This document shows positions 44,179 to 56,509 of a stretch of DNA of 64,000 bases, piece by piece. Positions within the stretch are counted from its first letter, which is position 1. The number at the start of each line of letters is the position of its first letter. The stretch comes from Microstegium vimineum (lineage: Eukaryota; Streptophyta; Magnoliopsida; Poales; Poaceae), in assembly GCA_022036555.1 (NCBI GenBank), contig CM039130.1:5492527-5556526 (forward strand). Reading direction: 5' to 3'. The position numbers and the translations under genes are program-made. The notes below the pieces were generated by a model. That model had not been told where the DNA came from. It saw only the letters and a program-made list of their open reading frames with translations, and searched no databases.

Positions 44179-47100
44179 TTAATATGGGAAAGACCCTGTC
44201 AGCTTAATATGATCCAGGGTTCTTTTCAAGCCATAGCGCTCAACAGCCGGGTACGCAGCTCTAAAACCATCTCCATATGCCTCAGAAGAATCCGTTTCGA
44301 TCTGGTGCTTGATGAATGCCCCAAGCTTCTTCTCGAATTCGGTCTTTGCACCCTTCTTTGAAGAGGTAGGAGCTGAGGATGACGAAGACGATGATGCTTC
44401 TGAGCTGGATGCGATGTTACTACTAGAACCAGCGATGATTTCTGACTCTAACCACAGGTGGGACAGAACTTGGCAGATGCCTTCTTCAACCTCGATACGA
44501 AGATCTCGGAATCCTACAGAAAGAAAAATCATGTCAGCAACAAGAGTAGCAATTTCCATCTTTCTTTTGGAAAAAATGAGTGCAGAAAGTGATACTGATA
44601 CATGTGAGGCCCAAAAAATTATTAACATAAATAAACTACCTTTGAGACGAAGATATGCATGCATCATCTCATGGGCAAGAATGGAACCAGTTTGTAATCT
44701 GCGTAGACATCATATAAACAAGAAGTAAGTACATCTACCTAGCTATGCTTCAAACATAAAAACATCAGGACTTCATGATCCATTAAAGGTTCATTCACAA
44801 TGGAAGTGGTAAGCCTTGAGGGATGACCTTAATAAAACAATCAGGAAAAAAATAAAGGTAAAATAATTTACCTTGGCAGACCATATAATATAAGGATTGC
44901 AGTCACTTCACACCGACGAGAAAGCTTGTATGGTCCTATAATCATATCTATGATTCTGTTTCCTGGTCCAATCTGTGGTCTTTTTAAGATCTGGAAGAAT
45001 TATATCACTCAGTACATGCATCTCTTAAAGTTGACCTGTGTTAGTAGTCAAATCAGCAGAGAAATGCAACTAATGAACTCACCGTTCTAACAATTTGCTC
45101 TTCAGAAAGACATAGACCTCTGGTTTCTGGTAGGTGGTGCCCCTTAAACCACGCAAAAAAGCAAAATAAAAAGACATAAGTTAGGGAGTATGTCAAGTAT
45201 TGTGCACCAAACAACCAGTTCATGTCACTTACATTTTTCTCAGCTTCCAAGGCTTCATTCAGAGCCTGCCTCTCAACCAAAAGTATTGGAATTTGCTGTT
45301 CTACTTTCATGTTCAAACCTTCAAAATATTCCTGAATATCCATGTAAAGATGTTGACATTCTGGAGTATCCATTACTGAAGAATTGAGACATTCCAAGCA
45401 GAGTTTCCTCCCATCATCTAATGTTATGTACTTGATCTCCCTTGGCTGAATTTCAGGAGGGAAGGAGCATAAGAACATAGACACAGAGGGCAACTTGTAA
45501 TGTCATAGAAAGAGCACAGTTGAAATGAATAACTGCAGAAGAAATAAAAGAACCAATAAAGGCACAAATCCTAATTGCAAAAGAACTGTGTATTGCCTCC
45601 GTATGCTTAGCCCACATATTGCCTGGACTTAGAAAGAGTACCCCTGCTTACACTTTTTTTTTCTCAAACACGCAGGAACCCCTGCTTACACTTTTGTCGT
45701 TTTGTGCAAAAGGATCAAGTGAGAGGTCAGAAACTGGGCTATATGCAGATCTCTATTTTCAGACCACACCACAACAACAGGTGACACATAGTTGGCTGGG
45801 GTATTACATACTATGGTGGCATTCTAAAACTAGCACTGAAGTGCAATGGTCGAAACTGAGAATTGTAACAACAAAATGACTAAATGATGTAGCTACTCAA
45901 TCTATACAGCGACGATGTATAGGGGTCTATACTGATTCCAAGAAAAACTTCTGTATTTTCTAAATGATAGTCAAAGCTGACTGGCTTCCAAACAGGAATT
46001 GAACAGGGAAACTGGTCTCATTGATTGACAAATATAAAACCCTGTACTGACCTCCATTCGTTCACAACTGCAGCACCTAGGAGTGCCATCATCTTCATGG
46101 GAAGGACAGTACTTCTGCATCCAGAAAGGATGTGCTCTGTATTCAATGAAGCCATCTTTATTTGTTGGAATCTGGGGAAGAAAGGCATAATAATTGCAGT
46201 TATATAGACGAATCAGAAATATAATTCTGATTAAAATATCTCTCCATGCTTATCCATACACTTGAATTGTGGGCACTTACAAAGCTGTTGCAGACATCAC
46301 ATTTTGGATGAAAAAAATCTTTATAGCAGGATTTGTGGTAGGGCTGATCATCATGCATAGCAAACTGCACAAAGATGCATTATCATCAATTACTTCATCA
46401 ATTCAAAGAATACTAAATGGAAAAAAATACTACTCTGGTACTCTCATACCTCATACTCTGATATTGGCTTGTTGCAAGCATAACATCTGAAGCATTCAGG
46501 ATGCCAAACTGAATCCATACAGCTAAGGAAACGTCCATGGCCAATTGGGTTTTGGCATCCAGCACAAATCCTACACAGATAACAGACTTCTGGTCAAGTC
46601 AATGCTGTCCATTTTTCTGATATGGAAACGAAACAGGAGACTCGTATGATATTTTACAACTAAAATATCAAATAAATCAGCACAAAAAAATAAATAAGTA
46701 CCTGGATCCACTATGTGGGTAAACATGTAGAGGTGGCTCATTTGCTGGAACATACTGCCGAGGAGGCACATGCTCAGCAGGAACATTCCATTGAGGAGGC
46801 ACTGGCACATCCTCAATAGGAACATTCTGTCGAGGAGGAGACTCTGCATTCAGGCTCTCCTGCAGAGCCTGTGCAAGTTGTTCATCTTCCTCTAAATTAT
46901 AGTCAGTATCTACATTAAAATTCAGCAATGGTGTAGTCTAGATCAATTTCATTTACAAAGCCACTGTTCCCAAGGAGATGAATTCTATAGTATGGGACAA
47001 GATGGTCAACAACGATGGCATAAACAAAGAGTTAACAGGATATTAATAGCTAGGCAAACACTAACCAATAGCCGCCTCCTTTCCCTTATTCTGATCTTCC

Positions 47101-47498
47101 TCAGCTAGCGATAATGCAATAGCACGATCTATATCTTCATTATCACTGTCATCGTAAGTATCCTACAGTAATCAGGACAAGCAACATTGAATGCCATTTC
47201 TTTTGTCTCAGGACCATGCATTCTATAGAACATGAACAATCAAGTTAAAAGGTGTAAGATTAAAACTTATTTGTTTAGGCATAGGTTATATGAATGGATA
47301 CAAATACAACCAGCTGCAGTAGAAACTAGGAAGGATAAAGGAATGCACATGGCAGATTTTGTTCAACAGCAGAGCACATGGGTAGAGGCTTACTCTGGCG
47401 TGATCAGATGAATGGCCTTCATGCCAGTCTCCATCATAGTGACCCCTTGAAACTCTATTGTTTACTGAACCCTTGAAAAATTCTTTGAACCAACTCAT
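44179..47498 (-). CDS. DA1: DA1 ubiquitin-dependent peptidase, organ-size regulator
   Basis: Minus strand, eleven coding exons: 47394-47498, 47066-47162, 46702-46909, 46450-46570, 46281-46364, 46052-46171, 45233-45445, 45083-45142, 44872-44990, 44640-44698, 44179-44513; phase is kept, 506 aa (Arabidopsis DA1 is slightly longer). DA1 is a ubiquitin-activated peptidase that cleaves growth regulators and limits cell proliferation in seeds and organs. Two ubiquitin-interacting motifs are visible (DIDRAIALSLAEEDQ and EEDEQLAQALQESLN), then a Pro/Val-rich linker, a LIM domain (CAGCQNPIGHGRF ... CFRCYACNKPI, about 139-200), a second Cys/His cluster (CCSCERME), and the peptidase domain with HEMMH at 385-389. 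A serine run lies near residues 420-435. The start MSWFKEFFKGS is the usual one. Untranslated leader exons probably extend to about 48,300. Confidence 0.95.
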
Positions 47499-47580
47499 GA
47501 TCTTTAGCTTATGTGATGGTCAAAATTCCTTTAGCCTGCAGTAAAGAACAGAATGAATCCAGAAGAAACTGGAGAAACCT

Positions 47581-47688
47581 TTGTAGTCACAAATTGAAAA
47601 GATTTTCATTCATCACTGAGCACTTTTTCTGTACTTGTAGTCACAAATTGAAAAGATTGTCATTCATCACTGAGCACTTTTTCTGTAC
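47581..47688. repeat. 2 x 54-bp tandem duplication upstream of the DA1 start
   Basis: Copies 47581-47634 and 47635-47688 differ at one base by eye (GATTTTCATT against GATTGTCATT). They lie 83 bases before the ATG, in the leader or its intron. Confidence 0.92.
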
Positions 47689-48429
47689 TATTAGCAAAGG
47701 GCATACCATGACCTCAAAAAAAAAAACGAAGACCTTTTTAATCCCTTACCTTAGGAAGCGCCGAAGGATAAAACATAAAACTGCCAAAAATTTCAGTGAA
47801 CCCCAAGTATGTTCTCAACAATTCACACGTGAAGCAAAACAGAGGCCGAATCAGCACAGTAAAGACTAAAGACAAGCAACTGAGCTGAACTGCTGAAGGT
47901 ACAAACGGGAACAGCTCAGAATTGACGTCACACGAACAAAACGAAGAAACATGGATACCAATCCTCTGGTTCCTGATTAACTACGAATTCAATAGGGAAA
48001 AAAGGGACTCAGCGTTCTAACCAAACAAGCCCAAATCAGTGGCGATCACCCTATCCTCCGAGCCCCACGCGATTAACCAGCACCAGACAGCTAAGCCGAA
48101 TCCCAAGACACCATGAAAAGCTTCACACTTCAGCAAGTGGCTCACCTCGAAGTGATCCGGACCCCCTCCAAAACGGAGCTCGAGTTCCGTGTCCCGTTTG
48201 GCCACACAATAAGAGGGCGCGGATGCAGCCGCTTCAGCCAGCGAGCGACGGGCGAACCGCCGGTCACTGTTTTTTTTTTTCTCCTCCCTTTCTCTTGATC
48301 CGAGAGCAAAGACCGCTCCACTCCACCCGCCCCGCCCCGTCCGCAGGATAAAGAAGGCGGAGACGGGAAAGCGAGCTGAGCGGGCGCCGAGTAGGTGCGC
48401 GGCCAGATTCCGCAGGAGGTGGGGGAAGA

Positions 48430-48692
48430 GGACAAGCAAGGGGCAAGAGGCAGGAGGCAGGAGGCAGGAGGCGGGAGGCGAAAGGAAGGAGCCGAGGCGT
48501 GACATGGACGGCAGGGCGGAGTAGTGGAGACGCAGCTTAGTGTCCGGGTCAGTCAAAAAAGCTACGCGGGGCGGGGGCGGGGAGGTGAGGTGACGTCCAC
48601 CTCGCGCTGGCACAGCGACGCCTCCCTTCACGCACGCGAGCGACGGCGCGAGGCCGGATGAGGAGGAGGAGGAGGAGGAGGAGAGGGGAGAC
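48430..48692. repeat. Purine-rich minisatellite and (GGA)n run in the DA1 upstream region
   Basis: GGCAGGA units repeat four to five times around 48445-48480, and a GAG/GGA run lies at 48657-48692. The wider stretch 48100-48720 is GC-rich, as for a promoter and first leader exon. Confidence 0.75.
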
Positions 48693-48722
48693 GCCTGGCC
48701 ACATGGGCGCGCGCCGCGCGGC

Positions 48723-49429
48723 GCGGCGTCACATTTCGCCGAACGCCTTGCGGACGTCAAGATGAGATGGAGACATGGAGATGCCAGCTGGAGAAGGGTC
48801 GCGGATGGCGCGCAGAGAAAGGTTGCGATTGCGGTTGGGGATGACCCGTGATGGACTGGTGGTCTGAGAAAGTTGAATAGTCAACCATTTTTTGAAACTT
48901 TTTTTTTTAGTTTCAACTTGCAAGATCCAAAATGGCTCATCCTTTGTTGAACTGAAAAATGATTTTATGTTGATGTAATTCTGGTGCAACCAGATGAAAA
49001 GTTCATCAAGTGTACAATAGGTTATTATAGGTTAGGTTCTGTTTTGCACGATGTATTGAGACTACAACTGATTTGTTGTGATGTAAAAAAAATCATTCTT
49101 TATAATTTAAAAGTAATGGCTTATTCTGACTTATAAGATCAAACGAACAAAGCCAATTGACATGCTATTTGAACCATGAAATCATGTGTGAAAGTTGATT
49201 GTCATTGTGGATCCACTAGCTAAGGTGGATGCCCTAATGTTTTTTTTTTCTATTTGATATTGGTATGACATACATGTGGAAGGACAGAGGTGTTGTTTTG
49301 CATATTAGCTAGATTGGGATACATAGTGAGATAGTTGTTATTTAAAATAGTTGAGATTTCATTGTAAACGTTATCTATTTAGATGTTAACTTGTATATGT
49401 ATTTTCCAAACCCGCCACACACACCAGTG
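48723..49429. other. Intergenic stretch, no gene seen
   Basis: Moderately AT-rich DNA between the DA1 upstream region and the tandem array. It shows no convincing ORF, RNA gene or terminal repeats. Confidence 0.5.
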
Positions 49430-50165
49430 TTTCAAATAATTTTACGTACACGACAAGATAGAAATAAAAAAAATAAAAGAAAATGTGAGTATAGCTACAA
49501 CGAACGATAGCCTTGACGCCTGCGTGTTGTGAGAATAACTCTAGTGAACGACAATATTGGTCTGTGCACGATAAATATGGCTTCGATGGCTTGACATATG
49601 CCCAATTTGAGTGTTTCGAATAATTTTACGTACACGACAAGATAGAAATAAAAAATGAAAGAAAATGTGAGTATAGCTACAACGAACGATAGCCTCAACG
49701 CCTGCGTGTTGTGAGAATAACTCTAGTGAACGACAATATTGGTTCGTGCACGATAAATATAGCTTTGGTGGCTTGACATATGTCCAATTTGAGTGTTTCG
49801 AATAATGTTACGTACACGGCAAGATAGAAATAAAAAAAATGAAAGAAAATGTGAGTGTAGCTCCAACAAACGATAGCCTCGGCGCCTGCGTGTTGTGTTG
49901 TGAGAATAACTCTAGTGAACGGCAAGATTGGTGCGTGTGCATGATAAATATGGCTTTAGTGGCTTGACATATGTCCAATTTAAGTGTTTTCAATAAGACA
50001 AGATAGAAATAAAAAAATGAAAGAAAATGTAAGTATAACTCCAACGAACGATAGCCTCGACAACGTATGCGTGTTGTAAGAATAACTCTAATGAACGGCA
50101 ACATTGATGTGTGCACGATAAATATGGCTTCGATGGCTTGACATATGTCCAATTTGATAATTAAG
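49430..50165. repeat. Four-copy tandem array, unit about 180 bp
   Basis: The block CAAGATAGAAATAAAAAA...GTGAGTATAGCT...CGCCTGCGTGTTGTGAGAAT...GTGCACGATAAATATGGC recurs at 49455, 49638, 49820 and 49999, so the period is 183, 182 and 179 bp. The copies differ by scattered changes and small gaps. Unit length is in the nucleosome/satellite range. The minus-strand ORFs across it are repeats of one another and not genes. Confidence 0.93.
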
Positions 50166-50453
50166 TGTAAAGAAAAGTCACATAGGAGTCCGAAGCCACA
50201 TTTTACATGCTCCATTGAGAAAAATTATTTTGACTTATCGCTGCTTCTTTATTAAAGCTATTTTTGGTTTGTCCGTTTGGTAAGGCTCCTGGAGCATGTG
50301 AAGAAAATAGGCATGTGAAAAATTATGGCAAACTAAGCATTAGAAAAAAAAATAGGCATGTGAAGAGAAATGAATCACTCACGCATGTAACATGGTACTC
50401 CGCTAGCGTAGCCATAATTTTTTCAATATATTTTATAGTTCCAGGCCAACTAA

Positions 50454-50573
50454 GACTTTGTTTGAATATACGTATATATCTCTCTCAAACTATATGTGTT
50501 GAAGTGTATTTAAATTAATTTCTATTTCAATCCATATGGTTTGAGGTAGATATACGTGCATCCAAACAAGACC
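50454..50573. mobile_element. 120-bp Tourist-like MITE
   Basis: Near-perfect foldback: the left end GACTTTGTTTGAATATACG pairs with the right end CGTGCATCCAAACAAGACC; TAA lies on both sides (50451-50453 and 50574-50576). The whole element forms one hairpin. Confidence 0.85.
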
Positions 50574-50576
50574 TAA

Positions 50577-52664
50577 TCAATAATCGTGTTACACCACGTC
50601 ACACCTGCACATATATAATCAGAGAACAATAACGCACAATCATATGATGGGTTAACATTTGTCTACTCGATAACCACTAGCAAAAGTTCTGCACTTGCAT
50701 TGCATAAGGCATATAGCTACACATGTCTTGTTTTTTTCTATCCTTGTTACATGTTACGTACTTAACTAGCAAGTTGAAACATCATGTTTGTTTTTAATTT
50801 CACAAGTCACGTAGATGCATGCTTATTATAATAGGTCGTCATGTATAGTCAAGCAACAACTTTGCCGGCTCTACGGCACACCGTACCATGTGAACAGGAG
50901 TAGTTGCTTCTATGCCCATGTTAGGTACCTGCTCATGGGTCAGAAGAAGCATATTTACTAAAAAAAACATATCATTAAACTTCCACGCAACACTAGTACC
51001 ATGACAGACACGTCACAATTTGTTGCCAAATCTTGTCCTGTCGCCTGTCGGTATGTGGCGGTGTAGGACGATTGGCTGGATGATATAAGCAATTTTACAC
51101 GCTTTCCAAGTCTTGTTAGATTATCAACCCAATTGATCCTTAATTATCTCTACACAACCTTTTATTTCCAGATTTTTTTTTCCAAATGATTGACTGACGA
51201 CTTCGGAAGAGATAGAGCCGTCAAAAGGGAGCAAATGGTTTTTTGGATAACCAAGAATTGACGTGAATAATGCAAGGTAATGCGAATTCTCGATAGTAGT
51301 AGTTAATTGATCACAATGCGCGCCGATGCTTGTCTGGTCGCGAAACCCGATCATCATGTAATATTTTGTCTGAACTTAGTTCCGGGTACCTTGGCTCTGG
51401 CGGTCCTTCATGATGGCTCCTCGCCACCAAGTCGGATTGCCTTGTTGTTCCTCTTAATAAAAAATGGGTTTAATGACCGACTGAAAAAAAAATATGCGTC
51501 AAAAGAAGGATAATGTCCATTTTGTTTCGTGGATCGCACAGAACGAAATGTACATGGACCATGTTTATGAGCACTACTTCAACACTATTTTTAACGAATA
51601 AATAATATTTTTCTCTCACATCAAATCAACATAAACGTTCAACATAAGCTAAATTTTAACGAAACGAACAAAACCATTATTCGTGGGATAACCAAGAGTT
51701 AATGTGAATGATTTACATTGGGGCGGCTCTCGTTAATCATCTCTAAACTCCAATTTCTACAATCCTAGTAATGTCCAACCATAGAATATATAAACTACTC
51801 TGCCCTGTTCGCTCGACTTATTAGCCGGTTTATCAGCCACCGAAACAGTGTTTTTCTCTCACGTTAAAATAGACTAAAACAAACAATCATCCGAAAAGAA
51901 GTCATCGGTTGTCGACATATGTTAAAGTGGTTTGGCGAAAGATGACATCATGACAACCCAAACGCCATATTTTGAAGCTGAGATGTGCTCCCTGCCACTT
52001 TCTTCCGCCTAATCATACCCCAGCTGCATGCATACCTCTCCAACTCAACTATATCCAAGACAAATGCTCACAAAAAAAAAAAAACTCTATCCAAGACAGC
52101 GAAAAAACCAAACCATGGGCTCATTCAAAACAATACACTTTTGACTTTTTGAGTCAGCACTCAACACACACGGACACGACCAAATTCATCAAAGCTAAAA
52201 GGACTCCTCGAGCTGAAAGAAACATCTGAAGAAAGGAACTGCACGATTTCTCGTCATAATTTATCTGAAAAAAAGGCTGGGCTTTAACAATCACTTTACG
52301 TCCACATTATCGGCTTCATTCTCTTGACCTCTTCAATTCAACATTTTTTATGATGAAAATATTCAGCCCGAACTAAAATGTGTTTCCAGTGTTTGCCTAA
52401 ATTCAATCGCAAAAACATAAAATAAAAAAAATGTTTGCCTAAATTCTTCTAGATAGTGAGTCATCCATTGTTCAGGCCCAAAAGCAAACTATTCTTAAAT
52501 AAAGGGAAAAAAAAGGTCAATCATGATGCTAAGCCCATTACAAAGAAAGGCCCAACCCGCCGCCACTGCGCCTTCTTCTCCTTCCCGGTGGCGGCGCAAA
52601 GCAAAGGCAGCCCAACCTATCTCCGGCCACCGCGCCGCCCCTGAACGGCGACGGGTATGGTCGA
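50577..52664. other. Intergenic region upstream of the LpxK gene
   Basis: AT-rich, about 2 kb. Fragments near 51585-51690 and 51805-51885 (CTGTTCGCTCGACTTATTAG, TGTTTTTCTCTCACGTTAAA) look like one-ended pieces of common grass MITEs. No ORF is convincing. The last 100 bases turn GC-rich, the likely promoter and leader of the next gene. Confidence 0.5.
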
Positions 52665-55357
52665 ATGGAGGAGACGGCGAGGCAGCTCATCGCTCGCCTT
52701 GCTGCCACCCCGGACTCCGCCGTGCGGGACCTCCCCTTCCTCCACCGCACACTCACTCTCCCCCTCTCTTCCGCCGCGTCCGCAACGCTCCGCCTGTCCC
52801 TGCTCCTCTCGCGGCTCCGACCGCGCCGCGCGCTGCCTGTGCCTGTCGTCAGCGTCGGCAACCTCACTTGGGGTGGCAATGGCAAGACGCCCATGGTCGA
52901 CTTCTTGGCCCGCAGCTTCCACCGCCTCGGCGTCTCGCCACTGATTCTGACGAGGGTTAAGCTCCTGCTCTCTTCGTCATTTTCTTCATCAAAAACTAAA
53001 CTAGGCTACATTGCCTTTCGCTGTCTGTGTTGGTGAACAATCCTTGCGCTCTGTCGCAGGGTTATGCAGGCGGCGATGAGCCCAAGATGCTCCAGAGGCG
53101 CCTTTCCGACACTCCGGCCAAGATTGGGGTCGGTGCAAATAGAACAGCAGTGGCTTCTTCCATGCTGCAAGAACATGGCTTTATCCATTATTTTCAGACC
53201 ACCTGTGCCGAGAAGAAGCTTTCGTCAGCCTGCAAACTGGAATCTGATAGGAGGATTGGAGTAGCCATATTAGATGACGGTATGCAGGTACATATGGAGA
53301 TGCATTTTGTCTTCTCCTTTTCTGGTTTAGTAATTGTTAGACAACATTATATGGGATTATGGATGAAGCTGTCATTATGGCAGTTTACTTATATGCTCTT
53401 TCCATGCATCCCTTCCTTTTAGGCAGCATTGGAGCTTGCTCCGAGATGTGGAGATTGTGATGGTTAATGGGTTGGCTCCATGGGGAAACACCCATTTCAT
53501 TCCACGAGGACCCATGAGAGAACCTCTGAACGCACTCGGTTGAGCTGATATTGTGGTCATTCATAATGCTGACATGGTATGTGGTAATAGAGAACTTGCC
53601 GTGTCTTATCTTGTTTTTGCTTTACAGCTTACTGTTATAGCATTTACTATAACACTTCATGGTGTGGTCACAACTCTGGCAGATGTATAAAACAATGCTG
53701 TTCAAGTGTGTAGTTGACCTTGACAAGGAATTTGAGGGACATGTTACTGCCTCTTTATTGTTCATTGTGCTTCTCTGTTTTCAAGCAGTACTCCTCCATT
53801 GAAATTAAATTTCCTTGCAATAAATAATAATTACCTTGGACAAGTTAATTTAAAGTAGTTTGAGAGATAAGAGGGCCTAAAGAAACGAGAAGGGTTTTCT
53901 GTTCTTTTCCCTTTTCATTGAATTACCTGTTTGAACTTGAATCAACACGCACAGTAACTATCACCTTCCCTTTGAGTTGTTTGCCCTCTATGACGAATAT
54001 TATTGTTAGATATGAGTAATTATTGTAGATTAGAATATGTTTACCAGACCAGAAGCAATTGATCATTACTTGAATTGTTCTCTGAATACCATTTTCTACT
54101 TAACAGGCTTCTGAAGCACAACTTAAAGCAATAAGGTCCACAGTAGAGGATAATAGTGCAACATGCTCAGTATTCCACAGCAGATTGGCTTCATCACATT
54201 TTTTTGAAGTTAAGCAACCATTACAGAGACTTCCCCTTAATGTGTTGAATGACAAGATCGTGCTATGTGTTTCTGCAATTGGCTGTCCAAATGCTTTTGT
54301 TCGTACAGTCAGAGAGGTACTATTTGTTTTTGTACTACCTGTATTTCTTTCCATTGTGCAGACCCTCTTGGCATTACATATTCTCTGTTGTAAAACTGTT
54401 TGTGGTTGGTATACAATATGCACTGTTGGCAATATGTTACTGTTAGCAAGGGTTGAACCTGTGAATGCCCTTCTTAGAAACTTGTTGTCGCCTGCACTAG
54501 TTCCTTAACCAATCAGAAGTGTTTGCTCCTTTTCAGTACTAAGCATAAACTGTAGTAATTTATTGGAATCATAGAATCCAGGTCCATTCTATCCCTATTT
54601 GATTGTAACATCTATCTTTGTTGCTGCAGATTGGTCCACTCAAAATTGATAGGTTGGATTTCAGTGATCATCATTTCTTCAATGGTCATGTAAGTGAGCC
54701 ATCTCTTTATTTTTTTCTCACCACTGCTAAATTCCGCACAAACAAATCAAGATGACTACTTTCAAAATGAGACGTGAATCAGAACGCACACCGTATACAG
54801 TCCAGAATGTATATGTTCGGTGTCCTACTTATTCGACTGCTATACCCCTGCTTGCAATAATGCAGCGAGCTACTTCTGTTCTCTGCTAAAGTGCTAAAGC
54901 AACAGAAACTCATAGATTCTGTCGTTCTGTGATCATGTATTTATCAGTGATGGCTATTTTCCATTCATCATGTGATGGTTACCTTTTCTCTTATAATTTA
55001 CCTCCAATAGGACCTAGAGAAAATCCAAGAAATGTTGAGGAATCTCATGGACCAGCACAGCAAAGATACCATAGTCTTAGTTACTGAGAAGGTATTGCCT
55101 TTTGAATCCTTAGTGTCTAATCTTTTTCTTGATCTTTGTAATTCCAAACTGTCCTTTGTTTGGGAATGCAGGATTATGACCGTGATCCAGAGGCCCTTAG
55201 GTCATTGGATGCAAAGGTTTGGGTGCTGTCTTCTTCGTTGCAGATTATGCCTCACAAGGAACAAGGAGAAGATGAATTCATGAGGAAAGTTAACGAGATC
55301 ATCACAATTACTGGGTGTGCAAAGTCACATGTGGTGGATCGGGCCACGAGATGCTGA
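52665..55357 (+). pseudogene. LPXK: LpxK-family lipid A 4'-kinase, in-frame stop in exon 3
   Basis: Plus strand, seven exons: 52665-52955, 53060-53287, 53427-53576, 54107-54316, 54630-54689, 55011-55091, 55172-55357; phase is kept over 402 codons including the final stop. Plant LpxK is the homologue of bacterial tetraacyldisaccharide 4'-kinase, thought to act in mitochondria on lipid A precursors. Visible are the P-loop GNLTWGGNGKTP (residues 65-76), LILTRGYAGGDEP, VAILDDGMQ (about 166-173), HWSLLRDVEIVMVNGL and, in the last exons, VSAIGCPNAFVRTV, LDFSDHHFF and IVLVTEKD. Codon 212 is TGA (53541-53543), followed directly by the conserved ADIVVIHNADM, so the break is a single nonsense codon and not a splice error. 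A truncated 211-aa product would lack the C-terminal half. It may be a recent pseudogene or one disabled allele. Confidence 0.85.
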
Positions 55358-55631
55358 TGGTGTGGTTAGATATGGTTTTAGCTGAAAACAACTGGTAGCA
55401 AAACAGTTTTATCTGAAGATATGAGCGTTAGCATGCAGGGTATAGTTTTCCCTTACAATTGAGCCCCTGCCCTGAATTCTTAAGTTACATTAGGGCCAGG
55501 TGATACGTTTTACTGAACTTATTCTAGGAGTGATAGATATTCTCACATCATTTGTGGGAATGTGTTAAATGCTTATGATCATCATTGAATATTGATTTGC
55601 GTATAATGAATTGAGTTGACAACAATGAGTT

Positions 55632-55723
55632 ACTTCCTCCGTCTCATTGAAAGTGTCATTTGAAAAGCGTGTCTGTGAGGGAAACACGGTTTTCTAGTGA
55701 CACTTTCAATGCGACTGAGGGAG
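55632..55723. mobile_element. Stowaway-like MITE
   Basis: 92-bp foldback starting CTTCCTCCGTCTCATTGAAA and ending TTTCAATGCGACTGAGGGAG, flanked by TA on both sides. The CTCCCTCCGT-type ends and TA target are those of Tc1/mariner (Stowaway) MITEs. It lies about 275 bp after the LpxK stop. Confidence 0.88.
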
Positions 55724-55774
55724 TATGCTACTAAATTCATGCATTCAAACACCATTGCCACAAGCTATCTTTTT

Positions 55775-55931
55775 GGGGGTGTTTGAATCCATTTGCCATG
55801 TGCTAAACTTTAGTGCTAAATTTTAGGGTATCATTGGATGCTAAAATTTTTAGCACATCTTGTAGTCTTTAGACACTTTTAGCACATCTGTTTGGATCTT
55901 TAGTGCTAAGCACTAGGATTCAAATATGCCC
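55775..55931. mobile_element. Foldback MITE, probably Tourist-like
   Basis: The left part GGGTGTTTGAATCCATTTGC is the inverted image of the right part ending GATTCAAATATGCCC, and several GTGCTAAA/TTTAGCAC repeats fold inside. The target duplication is not clear, so the superfamily is open. Confidence 0.65.
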
Positions 55932-56509
55932 TAACTTGTAGAAAGTTGTTTTCTGATAGGCAGGCCATCTCCTTTTTCCAGTTTTCAATATGTCGTTTTG
56001 TATGAAAAAAAACTTTGCGAGGTTCATTTCGTAAAAAGATAAAAAGATTTATCAAGTATTTTGCAAGTTGCACTGCTCAAAACTCTAGCTTCCACCTAAT
56101 GTTCATGTTGGCGATCGAGTGCTAACGAATAAGGTTATGATCTGAATTTACTAGTCTCACGTAATATTCAAACATTATTTTGCTGTAGTATGTAGTTTTC
56201 CAGTCCTGACACGGATCTCATCTACTGACAGTTTATGCAAATGCAAACCAAACAAACGAAGAAGAATAGTTAAAATTCATTTTTTAAAAGAAAAAAACTC
56301 GGGAAGCGAAGGGCACAAGAGGTACAATGGAGCTGAATTCCTTGATGACGAGATTTTCTTCTTACGAACAGAGAAAATCATCTGATTTTACAGTCATGTC
56401 AGGTGAACTAACCAAGACAGTACCCTCAAGATTCAGAAAGGGTCTATCCCAAAGATCCTATGATCAGCAGCAAAGTTTAAATTCCGCTACCATTTCATTT
56501 CAGGATGAG

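Noticed and set aside
48017..48760. 247-codon minus-strand ORF upstream of DA1
   Set aside because: Lies in the probable DA1 leader/promoter; serine and proline runs come from simple repeats.
49430..50165. CRISPR-like appearance of regularly spaced repeats
   Set aside because: Repeats are ~180-bp tandem units without unique spacers, in a plant genome.
49495..50215. ORFs of 67-135 codons on the minus strand
   Set aside because: They are translations of the four-copy tandem array and repeat each other.
53427..53576. Alternative splicing of LpxK exon 3 to avoid the TGA
   Set aside because: Skipping this 150-bp exon would keep phase but remove a conserved core segment; no internal splice sites near the TGA keep the motifs, so a nonsense codon is the simpler reading.
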